From assembly GCA_030748735.1 (NCBI GenBank), contig JASMLK010000016.1, forward strand, positions 1-51,767: a stretch of 51,767 bases of DNA, written 5' to 3'. Under the pieces are notes generated by a model, which searched no databases, had not been told where the DNA came from, and saw only the letters and a list, made by a program, of their open reading frames with translations. Position 1 is the first letter of the stretch, and each line of letters begins with the position of its first letter. Positions 42,163 through 51,032 of this stretch are shown piece by piece. The DNA comes from Myxococcota bacterium (lineage in GTDB: Bacteria; Myxococcota_A; UBA9160; UBA4427). The translations under genes and the position numbers were made by a program.

Positions 42163-45024
42163 CTACGATCCCGAAGCAGGCGCCTCACCTCTGGCGCTCG
42201 CGTGCGTTTCGACGCGTTGACCGGACAGCAACGCCTGCGCCTCCTCGAAGCCCCGCTTGCAGGCACCTGCATCGCCAGCCGGTGCCTGGCAGCGTCGCCA
42301 CAGGGAGAGCAACGCTTCGGGACGAAACGGTGCGATGTGCTCGTAGGAGCCGCGGTAGTGGTCGAGCGCAGCACGTGCACGCGCGAATGGGACGGGACCG
42401 CGCCCGCCTCCACCGAAGAGCGGGAGCATTTCATTCACGGTCTTCAGGTAGCTGGCGCGCTTGTCCGGCAGCAACGCGCCCTTGAGCTTGCCGAGTGCCT
42501 CCGACTGCGGCGCAACCGCGCTCCACTGCGCGAGCATCGGGAGACACAGCGAGGGGCGGGTCGAACACGCCATGCGCGTGGCCCGGGCACGATCGACTTC
42601 GCGCAGACTTCCACCCGACTGAACCGCCAACCGATGGAGCAGGCCATTGCGCCGCCCAGCCGCAGCCGCTTCGCCGAAACCGGTGAACGGAAGCCGCCCA
42701 CTGCCTCCCCGAAAGAACGCACGCCCCGAGAGATGACTCAGGCGCGGGTGCATGAGCGTGTGCAATGCGCCTTCGAGTTTCGCCGCAGGCAGTACGCCGG
42801 ACGGTACGACTTCGTGGGTGAACAACGCAGGCAAGGACCCGACCCCGGCGCGAAACACCGAAGCCTGGAAGTCGGGCTGCTGCAGGCGCTGCTGGATCCG
42901 CGCAAGCAGATCACGGGGGGAGGGCTCGTTCGAACCGAGCAGGATCAAGTCCGATGCCGTTCGCCAGATCGTCACGTCTTCGAAGACCGACAAGAAGGTT
43001 CGCAGCACCATCGCGATCGACGCGTCGTCGATCTCGTAGTTCTGCAACCACTGGGCGAATACGCCCCCCTGGTTCAGCCGGCTGGAAATCGCCTGCAGGT
43101 ACTCGCGGCTGAAGAGCATCTCGACACCCGTCACCCAGGGATTGCTGGGCTCGGACACGATCACGTCGAACGTTCCATCGCTGCGCAGCAGCGCGCGGTG
43201 GGCGTCACTGCGCACGATCTCGATCTTCGGGTGCATCGACGCGCCGTGGTTCACGTCGTCGAAGAACGGCGCGGCGTTCATCACGCCGGGAGAGATCTCC
43301 GCAACCACCACCGATTCGACCGACGCGAACGACGCAAGCTCACCCGCCGTGATCCCCGTGCCGTAGCCGATCACGAACGCCCGCTCGACCTTGTCCGCGT
43401 ACAGAGACGGCAGCGTGGCCAGGAGCACCATCGTCGACAGATCGTCGATCGAATTCCCATCCGACTTGCCGTTGTTGACGATCGACCGGGCCTTGCTTCC
43501 GCCGCGCTCCTGCTCGATCACGGTGACGGTCATGGTGGGATCGTCTTCGTGAAAGAGCAGTTCGTACCCCTCGGCCTCCCAGCCCTGCTCGATCAGGGCC
43601 CCAGGTCCCAACTCGCTGAGCGGCACCGGTTCACGAAGTCGGAACAGGCCAGTGGTGAGTCGGCGCGGATCCCAATCGCTGCTGACGAGCGAAAGCGCCA
43701 CGACGGCCGCCACGGCGCCAGCCACGGCCGCACGCCCCGCCCCGTACAGGGACAACGTCAACCAGACCGCCGAAACGAACACGGCGAAGATCGCGATCCG
43801 CATGATCGTGTCGAGGTCGAAGAAGAAAAAGAAGAGATAGCCGCCCAGCAATGCGCCGAGCAGTGACCCCACCGTGTTCCACGAGTACAAGCGCCCCGCT
43901 ACCGAACCGAGGTCGTCGACCTGCTGACGAAGATGGTCGAAGACCAACGGCAGCACCGCACCCGAAACGAGCACGGACGGCGCGATCGCAACCGCAACCG
44001 CGACGAACCCCGCCGTGTAGTAGGGATAGAAGCTCGCGGCTTCGTCGCGGAACCAGGTGCGCACGACGTGGATCCAGTACGGCGCCTCGGGAAGCAGCGC
44101 ATAGAGCACACAGAGCAGGACCACGAGCCCGAACAACGCCGCGGGCAACACGACATGGGAAATCTTCGAAGCCGCTGATACCGCGAAGCTCCCAAGCGCA
44201 ATGCAGAGCACGAAGACCGCCACCACCATCGCGAAGGTGTATTCGGAAGAGCCGAACGAAAGCCCACCGACACGGATCACCGCCGTCTGCACCGTCATCA
44301 TTGCGAAGCCGGTCAGCAAGGCCACGGCCGCGTAGGTCGTGAAGACCGCCGGGGGGAGTGCTGGTGTTCCAGCCTCGGGCAGGACGCCTGCGCGGCGACC
44401 CCGACCGAGCCAGACGAACACGCCTCCAGCCACGAGGTTCACCAACCCCATCGCCGCCATCACGCCGAACAAGCCGAGCGCGGGGATCAACACGAACCCC
44501 GCGGCCAGCGCACCGGCGAACGCTCCGATCGTATTGAACCCGTAGACGTAGGCGTGGAAGCGCGTCGCGTCTTCGAGGTCGCGCGCGAGCGCCTGGGTGA
44601 GAATCGGAATCGTTGCACCCATCAGCACGGTGGGTGGACCGATCAGGATCGCAGCGAGCACGACATCGAAAGCGAAGCCAATACCGCCCGCACCGTGCGG
44701 CACTGCGTGAGAGACTGCGTAGATGATCTGAAAGAGCAGTGGAAACACGAAGGCGTAGAGCCCGATGCCCCCTTCGAGCAGGCCGTACACGAAGAGCAGG
44801 CGGGGTGGCTCCCCGGTGCGTTCCGCCTCTTCGATCCAACGCCGCGTGAGCGCGCCGAAGAGCGCGTACCCCACCGCGAGACCGCCCAGAAAGATCGCGA
44901 GCACCGCGGACGTCGCTTCGCTGTGCGAACCGAGCAAGCTGGCCAGGTACTTCTGCCACGTCACTTCGTAGACGAGACCGCTGAAGCCCGTGAGGGTCGT
45001 CAAGAGAAGAGCGAACAGTCTCAT
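42163..45024 (-). CDS. Fused MFS-like membrane domain and spermidine synthase-like domain
   Basis: The 953-aa protein has about 14 hydrophobic segments (1-470), including FSGLVYEVTWQKYLASLLGS and LIGPPTVLMGATIPILTQAL, the signature of fused spermidine synthase-like transporters. From about 480 a soluble SpeE-like Rossmann domain follows (RAFVIGYGTGITAGELASFA, VVVAEISPGVMNAAPFFDDV, FDVIVSEPSNPWVTGVEMLF). The last 200 residues are helical and unassigned. The EPSNPW wording shows this is the membrane-fused branch, whose substrate is not established and need not be a polyamine. ATG at 45024. It is followed by no gene on its strand for the LLM gene converges with it after 28 bp. Confidence 0.88.
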   Translation of the reverse strand: MRLFALLLTTLTGFSGLVYEVTWQKYLASLLGSHSEATSAVLAIFLGGLAVGYALFGALTRRWIEEAERTGEPPRLLFVYGLLEGGIGLYAFVFPLLFQIIYAVSHAVPHGAGGIGFAFDVVLAAILIGPPTVLMGATIPILTQALARDLEDATRFHAYVYGFNTIGAFAGALAAGFVLIPALGLFGVMAAMGLVNLVAGGVFVWLGRGRRAGVLPEAGTPALPPAVFTTYAAVALLTGFAMMTVQTAVIRVGGLSFGSSEYTFAMVVAVFVLCIALGSFAVSAASKISHVVLPAALFGLVVLLCVLYALLPEAPYWIHVVRTWFRDEAASFYPYYTAGFVAVAVAIAPSVLVSGAVLPLVFDHLRQQVDDLGSVAGRLYSWNTVGSLLGALLGGYLFFFFFDLDTIMRIAIFAVFVSAVWLTLSLYGAGRAAVAGAVAAVVALSLVSSDWDPRRLTTGLFRLREPVPLSELGPGALIEQGWEAEGYELLFHEDDPTMTVTVIEQERGGSKARSIVNNGKSDGNSIDDLSTMVLLATLPSLYADKVERAFVIGYGTGITAGELASFASVESVVVAEISPGVMNAAPFFDDVNHGASMHPKIEIVRSDAHRALLRSDGTFDVIVSEPSNPWVTGVEMLFSREYLQAISSRLNQGGVFAQWLQNYEIDDASIAMVLRTFLSVFEDVTIWRTASDLILLGSNEPSPRDLLARIQQRLQQPDFQASVFRAGVGSLPALFTHEVVPSGVLPAAKLEGALHTLMHPRLSHLSGRAFFRGGSGRLPFTGFGEAAAAGRRNGLLHRLAVQSGGSLREVDRARATRMACSTRPSLCLPMLAQWSAVAPQSEALGKLKGALLPDKRASYLKTVNEMLPLFGGGGRGPVPFARARAALDHYRGSYEHIAPFRPEALLSLWRRCQAPAGDAGACKRGFEEAQALLSGQRVETHASARGEAPASGS

Positions 45025-45110
45025 CGGCTGCAGCGGTACTCCTGAATCGGGGGGCAGCTCTTCACCAGTCGGCCCCCCGACCTGCGGAGCCCGTCCTGGC
45101 CGCGTCTCGA

Positions 45111-45920
45111 TCAGCGGCGAACGCGCAACATCCTACAGCGCGGCAGGTGGCTGCGAAAGCGCGTCGCAACGCCCACCAAGACCGGCAAGCAGAACGCACC
45201 GACCGCGAGCAGGAAAGCCGCCCCCACCGCAAGCCACGCCCCCTCGATCACCGCGAAGCTCTCGGCTTCCGTCATGAAGTTGTCGCCGTCGAGGTCGCCG
45301 TAGCGCGCGCCAAAGCGGCGCACGTTCCAGGCTGCGTGCATCGCGAAGGCAAACGCGATGTGGCCCGTGCGCAAGAAGATCCAATTCGTCGCCAGGCCGA
45401 ACCAGAATAGAGACGCAATCACGGTGATGGGCAAGACCAGGCCGCCCTGCAGGAAGAACAACAGGGGATGCAACGCGGCGAACGCCGCGGCAACCACGAC
45501 AGCGAGACGAAGCTGCGAACGCACCCGGGTCGCAAGCGCGCCGAGCAACAGCCCGCGCAAGACGAGTTCCTGATGGAAGACCTGGCTGAGACTGAACAAA
45601 GGCCGGTGCCCAGACACCTCGACCCCGAACTGCTGCTCGATGCGGCCGACGACCCCATCGGCGGTCCATGCACCCACGATCAACACCAACAGCACCGGCA
45701 CCCAGGCTCGCCGCGGAACGGCGAGGCCAGCTCTTTCGATCACGTCCCATCGCCAGGTGAGCGAGAGCACGAAGAGGATCGCCGCATCGGCGATCACATA
45801 GCGCGCGCGAGGATCGCCAACCCACATGAAGTACGGCGCCGCAAAGAGCAAGGCGACGACGACGACCGTGAGCACCCATCTCGTCCTACACGGTGCTTCG
45901 CAACGAACGCGTCCCGACAT
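45111..45920 (-). CDS. CPBP family intramembrane metalloprotease
   Basis: The 269-aa protein has about 7 membrane segments and the three CPBP/CAAX (Abi) motifs in order: QELVLRG (usually EExxxR; here the first Glu is Gln), FAALHPLLFF (FxxxH) and HAAWN (HxxxN/D). The family cleaves prenylated or other membrane peptides; some members mature exported peptides or protect against bacteriocins. The second glutamate of motif 1, the histidines and Asn are kept, so activity is possible. It has about 86 bp to the next gene on the same strand and 50 bp to the ECH remnant on its right. Confidence 0.82.
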   Translation of the reverse strand: MSGRVRCEAPCRTRWVLTVVVVALLFAAPYFMWVGDPRARYVIADAAILFVLSLTWRWDVIERAGLAVPRRAWVPVLLVLIVGAWTADGVVGRIEQQFGVEVSGHRPLFSLSQVFHQELVLRGLLLGALATRVRSQLRLAVVVAAAFAALHPLLFFLQGGLVLPITVIASLFWFGLATNWIFLRTGHIAFAFAMHAAWNVRRFGARYGDLDGDNFMTEAESFAVIEGAWLAVGAAFLLAVGAFCLPVLVGVATRFRSHLPRCRMLRVRR

Positions 45921-45970
45921 GGCGCGAGCCTACCGTGCACACTCCGCCTTGACGCCACGTGAAGGCGCGT

Positions 45971-46100
45971 TCACCGCCCTTCGAATACGGGCTTTCTCTT
46001 TTCGACGAACGCCCGCACGGCGTTTCGGTGATCTTGCGTGAACGCTGCAAATCTCTTCGAGCGTTCGACGGGCGGTTTCCGGAAAGCGAAACCACGCCAG
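45971..46100 (-). pseudogene. Enoyl-CoA hydratase C-terminal remnant
   Basis: A minus-strand frame ending at TGA 45971-45973 reads RFAAFTQDHRNAVRAFVEKR and KPVFEGR, the exact style of the crotonase C-terminus (family ends in AFxEKRxPxFxGR). Only about 40 residues are recognisable; the stop codon of the CrtI-like gene at 46129 lies just upstream. No oxyanion-hole or catalytic Glu region remains. It marks a crotonase gene that was deleted from its left-hand neighbour's end. Confidence 0.65.
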
Positions 46101-46128
46101 CCGGGGCGGTAGCCCTTTCCGCTGGGCG

Positions 46129-47625
46129 TCACGGCTTGCGGCCCTCGACATCTTCGAAGACGAGCCCCGCCGTGTTCCAGCCCGACATCATGGCGCCGGT
46201 GAAGCCCGCGCCCGGGAACGTCCAGGCGCCCGCAAGATAGAGGCCCGGGACTGTGGTGCGCGGTTGCGGGCGATGGATGCTGTGCGAGGTCGGCGTATTG
46301 GCGTAGCCATAGATCGCGCCGAGGGGGTTCATCGAGTAACGCTGCATCGTGTGCGGGGTGCCGGTTTCGCAGATCTCGATGCGATCGCGGACGTCGGGGA
46401 TGCGTTCTTCGAGGCGATCGATCAAGAAGTTCTCGAGTTCGGCCTTGCGTTCGCGGTAGGTCACCTCGTCGAGTCCTTCCCACAAACGGCCGTCCGCCAT
46501 CAGCGCGGCGTGGAGGACCGAGCGGCCCTCGGGCACGTGCCCCGGATCGGCAAGGGTGTGGTTGCCCACCATCCAGCCCTGCCGGGCGTAGTCGCCCACT
46601 TCGAGGGCGCGCAGTTCTTCGTCGAAGTCGTAGCTGCGGACGTAGAAGGCCGAGCGATCGGCCAACCCGAGCTTCACCGCGTCACCCTTGATGCCCACGT
46701 AGGCCTGGTGGATCGAACACGAGATCGGGAGCGCGTCTGCATGTTCGACGTCTGCGCTGGCGAGGTCGCCCTGGTCGAGTAGCTGATGGAAGGTGAGTGG
46801 CGCCGCGGCATTGCTCACGACCGCGGGTGCGCGAAAGCGCCCCTGCTTGCGCGTTTCGACCCCGACGATTCGCCCCGCTTCGGTTTCGATCTTCACGACC
46901 TCGGCGCGCAACAACACCTTGCCGCCGTTTGCCTCGATCACGTCCACGAAGGCGTCCGAAAGCGCCTGCCCACCGCCTTCGGGGTAGAAGCAGCCACCGG
47001 CGTGATAACTGAGCCACATTCGCGCGTACATGAACGCCGACATCTGCGAAGGGACGAGGCCGAGGTAGCCCCAGAGGGTCGAGAAGATCGTCTGGACGCG
47101 GACGTCACTCACATGGGCGTCGAGGAACTGCTGCAGTGACTGGCCCATGCTCGCGAATGCTTCGGGGCTCGGCCCGCCCCCTTCGCCGGGCTGATCGATC
47201 GCGCGCAGCGTCGCGAACAGATCGCGAATGCCCTTCGCAGCGTCCGGGTAGGCGCTGCAAAGCAACGCTTCGTAGTCGTCGGCTTTGGCCGGGATCTCGT
47301 GATCGAAGTCGGGCCCGATCGTGCGATAGGCAATGTCGAACTGCCGGAGCCGCAAGCGTTCGAGCACGCCCAGCTTCTGCAGGTTCTTGTGCATGGAGCG
47401 TCCCGGCAGCAGGTCGCCCGTCTGGTGCAGCGCGACGTCGAAGTCGTAGACGATCTTCGTGCCCTTCACCTTGCGCAGGAAGTGATGCGCGTAGCCGCCG
47501 GCGTAGACGTGCTGCTCGAGCACGAGCACACGAAGGCCACTGGTGGCCATTCGCGTGGCCGCGGTGAGGCCACCAAGGCCCGACCCGACGACGATGACGT
47601 CCCAATCGGTTTCGATCGACTTCAT
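46129..47625 (-). CDS. CrtI-like FAD-dependent oxidoreductase (phytoene desaturase/RetSat family)
   Basis: The 498-aa protein has the FAD Rossmann motif GSGLGG (14-19) followed by VLVLEQHVYAGGYAHHFLRK, and the C-terminal VPGLYLAGAWTFPGAGFTGA with MMSGWNTAGLVFEDV. This is the wording of CrtI/CrtN-like desaturases and the retinol-saturase/pyridine-nucleotide group. The product may be a saturase or desaturase of an isoprenoid or another lipophilic compound. No other carotenoid gene is nearby. It follows a TetR gene by 48 bp on the same strand, so it is probably under that regulator's control. Confidence 0.93.
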   Translation of the reverse strand: MKSIETDWDVIVVGSGLGGLTAATRMATSGLRVLVLEQHVYAGGYAHHFLRKVKGTKIVYDFDVALHQTGDLLPGRSMHKNLQKLGVLERLRLRQFDIAYRTIGPDFDHEIPAKADDYEALLCSAYPDAAKGIRDLFATLRAIDQPGEGGGPSPEAFASMGQSLQQFLDAHVSDVRVQTIFSTLWGYLGLVPSQMSAFMYARMWLSYHAGGCFYPEGGGQALSDAFVDVIEANGGKVLLRAEVVKIETEAGRIVGVETRKQGRFRAPAVVSNAAAPLTFHQLLDQGDLASADVEHADALPISCSIHQAYVGIKGDAVKLGLADRSAFYVRSYDFDEELRALEVGDYARQGWMVGNHTLADPGHVPEGRSVLHAALMADGRLWEGLDEVTYRERKAELENFLIDRLEERIPDVRDRIEICETGTPHTMQRYSMNPLGAIYGYANTPTSHSIHRPQPRTTVPGLYLAGAWTFPGAGFTGAMMSGWNTAGLVFEDVEGRKP

Positions 47626-47673
47626 GCTTGCTTCCTTTCGTTTGCACCGATCGCGGGGGGCGCGAACCGGCGC

Positions 47674-48285
47674 TCAGGAGTTCGAAGGGTCTTGACTGCC
47701 CGAGAAGAGCAGCGTCTTCATCGGGTCGCGAAGGGCCAACAGGTCGAGGCCGTGACGGAACTTGTCGGCGAGGTGGAGCGAGGTGATCCCGTGGAGCCCC
47801 GCCCAGAACAGGTGCGCGAGTACGTCGGGGTCACCCGATATCGCGCCGGCTTCGACGGCTTCGCCGATGGCATCGCGCAGCGGCTGCCACGCCATCGCCC
47901 CACCCTCTTCGACTTCGGGTGCGCGCGCAGCTTCGGACGGTTTCAGTTCGAACATCAACCGGTAGGCGTCGGGTTCATCGATCGCGAACTGCACGTACGC
48001 ATCGCCGAGGCGAGTGAGGCGATCCGCAGGGTTGGCGGCCCGGGCGGCCGCTTCTGCCTGTGCCGCAGCGAAGCGGTGATACGCGGCAACGCGTGCAGCG
48101 TTGAAGATGGCGGCCTTGTTTTCGAAGTAGCGATACGGCGCGGCCGCGCTCTGGCCCGTCATCTTCGCGATGGCCCGCAGCGTGACGCCGTCGTAGCCGA
48201 GTTCGGCAAACAGGCCTTCGGCCGCGCGAATGACGGAGTCGCGTTGGGCTTCGATCTGTTCGTCGGTAAACGGGGGGCGTCCCAT
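47674..48285 (-). CDS. TetR/AcrR family transcriptional regulator
   Basis: The 203-aa protein has the HTH (GVTLRAIAKMTGQSAAAPYR then YFENKAAIF) after a basic start (GRPPFTDEQIEAQRDSVI). The C-terminal domain resembles the TetR_C_33 type. ATG at 48285 is followed directly by GRPPF, as in many TetR proteins. It lies 48 bp upstream of the CrtI-like gene on the same strand. An imperfect AT-rich palindrome (GTTATTT/AATAAAC, 48300-48313) just upstream of the start may be the operator. Confidence 0.92.
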   Translation of the reverse strand: MGRPPFTDEQIEAQRDSVIRAAEGLFAELGYDGVTLRAIAKMTGQSAAAPYRYFENKAAIFNAARVAAYHRFAAAQAEAAARAANPADRLTRLGDAYVQFAIDEPDAYRLMFELKPSEAARAPEVEEGGAMAWQPLRDAIGEAVEAGAISGDPDVLAHLFWAGLHGITSLHLADKFRHGLDLLALRDPMKTLLFSGSQDPSNS

Positions 48286-48595
48286 GGGTTTCAGTGAACG
48301 TTATTTAATAAACTATGTCAACTCAAACCTGAATGGGTCTCGAGATTCTGGTGGCGGCCCCTGTTGGCAAGGCGATCGATCGCCTCGATGCTGGCGCGCG
48401 GCCCGGCGAATGAACGGCGCGGGACGCGTTCCAGCAGGCATCGCATCCGTAAGGTCACGGGGAACACCGTCAGCGCGGCGATAAAAATCTGAAAAGGACT
48501 GGACTTTTTGTGGGAAAATATCACACTAAAGTTGGGTGGCGGAAATTCATCCGACCCCAACGACCCGGGATGCTTCCCGAAAAAGGAGATAACCT
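48286..48595. promoter_or_regulatory. Intergenic region with AT-rich promoter stretches
   Basis: No gene is seen in these 310 bp. The left edge holds an AT-rich imperfect palindrome (GTTATTT/AATAAAC at 48300-48313), likely the TetR operator and promoter. Near 48480-48530 a second AT-rich stretch (ataaaaatctgaaaagg and ggaaaatatcac) lies 65-115 bp before the start of the secreted protein and may be its promoter, though no clean -35/-10 pair can be named. The part between has ordinary GC content. Confidence 0.45.
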
Positions 48596-48970
48596 GTGCG
48601 AGCTCTAACACTTACGACATTGATCGTGGTTGCAATCGCGACCGCCCTGGGCGCTTCGCAAGCAATCGGAAACACCGGGGCTGTCTACACCGGTGGCCAG
48701 AAGGACGTGAAGATCTGCTTGCCGTCCACCGGCAGTTACACCCCCGAGGTCTGCGAAGAAGCCTTCGACCCAACGGGCCTGTGCGAACCGGGCGAGAAGG
48801 CCGAACTCGACTTCTGCGAGACCTACAACCCCGCTCCGCTCTGCTCGATCGACGGACAGAACGGACAGCGCTGCGGCTGTTACTACTTCTGCAAGAAGAA
48901 GGGCCCGATCACGCCGGGGCCGAAGTCCAGAGAAGTCAAAGACCGCGAAGGGGGCGTTCTCCTCAACTGA
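48596..48970 (+). CDS. Small secreted cysteine-rich protein
   Basis: The 124-aa product starts with a signal peptide (ALTLTTLIVVAIATALGASQ, cleavage near residue 25). The mature part of about 100 residues has 8 Cys, spaced in two clusters (CLPSTG, CEEAFDPTGLC, CETYNPAPLC, then CGCYYFC), ending in a charged tail. A disulfide-rich exported protein is likely; the family is not recognised. AGGAG precedes the GTG at 48596 by 8 nt, the only strong ribosome binding site here. The frame is open further left but without similarity. Confidence 0.78.
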   Translation: MRALTLTTLIVVAIATALGASQAIGNTGAVYTGGQKDVKICLPSTGSYTPEVCEEAFDPTGLCEPGEKAELDFCETYNPAPLCSIDGQNGQRCGCYYFCKKKGPITPGPKSREVKDREGGVLLN

Positions 48971-49185
48971 GCCGGGGGCGACTTCGGTAGGGGCTCGCGG
49001 TGCCCGGAACTGGGCTCAGGCTTTCCGGGCGTCGCGGGCCACCGCCGACTTCCAGCAGCGGCGATCGCAACGACCAACGCCTCGATGCCGCTGACGGTTG
49101 TGCCAACCGGGACATCCGAAAACGCGCGCCCTGTTTGGCGTTCTGCCAGGTACGGACGTCACGGCGAAGCGAGCCCGGGGTGTGG

Positions 49186-49819
49186 TCAGGGAACCTGGAA
49201 CAGACAGCGTGCGAGAGGGAGCACGACGTCTCGGAGAACATAGAGATAATACTCGTGCCCAGAGACCGGCTCTTCGGGATCGCCCGACTCGGGATGTCGT
49301 TGCAGCGCCCTGACGGGCAGCACGCCGTAGTCCACGCCTGACGGGAACGGATCCACGTCATGCAATACGTCCGCGCGCCACAGGCTTCCTTCGGGAAGGT
49401 CGAGATTCGGGGACAGGCCGGGATTGGCCGCGTCCGCTGGCAGGACATAAAGGTAACGGGCCTCCCCGCCATTCCAGATCAAGTTGCCGTCATCATCCAG
49501 TCCTTCCCCTTCCCCTTCGCCACAGATCCCGGGCACGTAATCTCGTTGCAAGATCAGCGGGCCGCGGATATCCGGAAGACTCTCCAGATAGGCGCCGGTC
49601 ACCGAACGATGCTCGATTTCTCCCTGTAAAGAAGGCCAACATCCACTCGACGTCGGTCGTGGGCATGGCGCTGTTGAGTCGGTCGGAATAGACGATGTCA
49701 CAGTCGCCGTAGTCGACGTAGCTGCGTCCCTCTTCGGTGCTCGCCGAGATCAGATTCCAGGTGACTGCCCCGCGGGCTACTCGACAGCTGGGTTCTGGCT
49801 CGACGTCCGAGTATGGGGG
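49186..49819 (-). pseudogene. Frameshifted remnant of an unrecognised gene
   Basis: Two minus-strand frames together look like one former protein. One (49819 down to about 49625) reads VTWNLISASTEEGRSYVDYG, then DCDIVYSDRLNSAMPTTDV and EWMLAFF. The second (to the TGA at 49186) reads LQGEIEHRSVTGAYLESLPD, RGPLILQRDYVPG and EARYLYVLPADAANPGLSPN. A shift of one base near 49625 joins them. The first frame has a TAA at 49820-49822 and no start, so the 5' end is lost. Amino-acid use is that of a coding region. Family not known. Confidence 0.55.
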
Positions 49820-49915
49820 TTATTTCAACTAGCCGTGGGGACCCGTTCCAGGCTTTTCTTTTCCGTGGGTTGCGCCGATAATTACGGTTCTGCTGTATTT
49901 CGTGGAGGAACTGGG

Positions 49916-50980
49916 ATGTTGTTGAATAAGCCTTTGGTGTTGCGCGGGTTGATGACTTGCTTGGCTGGGTTTTTGGCGCTTGCGGTGGGATCAACCGAGG
50001 CGCGGGCGGCGTCGAAGATCTGCTTTACGAGCCAGGAAACCGGAGATTCCGAGATCTTCATCATGGATTCCGATGGTTCGAACGTGCTGAATCTCACCGC
50101 CAATCCGTCTTCCGACGAATTTTATTGTTCGTGGTCGCCCAACGGGACCCAGGTGGCCTTCGTATCCGACCAGGATGGCGATGCGGAAATCTACCGGGTC
50201 GATGCAGATGGCTCGAACGAGACCAGGCTCACGTACAGCACCGGAAACGATTTGTCGCCGGCGTGGTCTCCCGACGGAACCCTGATTGCTTTTTCCAGCT
50301 GGCGCGACGGGAACATGGAGATCTACGTCATGAATGCGTCGGATGGTTCGAATCCGACGAGGCTGACTTTCAACGACTCTCCCCCCTACGCCTCCATCGA
50401 TTACGGCCCCTCGTGGTCTCCCGACGGCACCCAGATTGCCTTTCAGAGTTACAGGAATCGCACTTGCTGCCCGGTGAACGGAAATATCGAAATCTACAAG
50501 ATGGATGCAGACGGTTCGAACCAGACGAGGCTCACGAATAACACTGCGGCGGACGTGGTGCCTGCGTGGTCCCCCGATGGAACCCTGATTGCCTACACGA
50601 GCGACATCACGGGCGATAGCGAAATCTGGGTGATGGATACGGATGGCCTCAACCAGATGAATCTCACGAACAATCCCGCGCAGGATTCAATGGCGACGTG
50701 GTCGCCGGATGCGAGCGAGATTGCGTTCGGTTCCGATCGCGCTGGCAGCGAGGACATCTTCGTGATGGATGCTGCGAATGGCGGGAACCAAACGGCGCTC
50801 ACTTCCAATGCATTCGATGACGAGACCCCGGACTGGTCCTCCGGTCTTTCGCCGGCCGTGCCGGCCATTTCCGCCCGGGGGCAAGTCGTCCTGGTCCTTC
50901 TTCTGGGCGGCATCGCAGCGTTCGGGGTGATGCGAAGCCCCAGGAAGAGCCCCTTGGGGCCTGCTTGTCAGAATGACTAA
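49916..50980 (+). CDS. Secreted WD40-like (TolB-type) beta-propeller protein with CTERM-like tail
   Basis: The 354-aa protein has a signal peptide ending in GSTEARA (residues about 25-31) and then six or so TolB/PD40-like propeller blades, each with ETGDSEIFIMDSDGSN, WSPDGTLIAFSSWRDGNME or a variant. The C-terminus is VPAISARGQVVLVLLLGGIA with basic residues after it (MRSPRKSP), which resembles IPTL/PEP-CTERM sorting signals: short motif, hydrophobic helix, basic end. It would be exported and sorted by an exosortase-like system. GGAGG is 7 nt before the ATG at 49916. Glycan or peptide binding is the usual inference for such propellers. Confidence 0.85.
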   Translation: MLLNKPLVLRGLMTCLAGFLALAVGSTEARAASKICFTSQETGDSEIFIMDSDGSNVLNLTANPSSDEFYCSWSPNGTQVAFVSDQDGDAEIYRVDADGSNETRLTYSTGNDLSPAWSPDGTLIAFSSWRDGNMEIYVMNASDGSNPTRLTFNDSPPYASIDYGPSWSPDGTQIAFQSYRNRTCCPVNGNIEIYKMDADGSNQTRLTNNTAADVVPAWSPDGTLIAYTSDITGDSEIWVMDTDGLNQMNLTNNPAQDSMATWSPDASEIAFGSDRAGSEDIFVMDAANGGNQTALTSNAFDDETPDWSSGLSPAVPAISARGQVVLVLLLGGIAAFGVMRSPRKSPLGPACQND

Positions 50981-51032
50981 TATCGGTGGTGCGAGTAGGC
51001 CATTCAAGCCGCGTTTTCGGCACCGCCGATAT
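50980..51032. repeat. Inverted repeat, 13-bp arms with one mismatch
   Basis: ATATCGGTGGTGC at 50980-50992 and GCACCGCCGATAT at 51020-51032 are inverted copies with one mismatch, 27 bp apart. The left arm begins at the final base of the propeller gene's stop codon. It could form a long hairpin acting as a transcription terminator for that gene without a T run, or be a remnant recombination site, since an integrase fragment follows directly. Confidence 0.5.
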
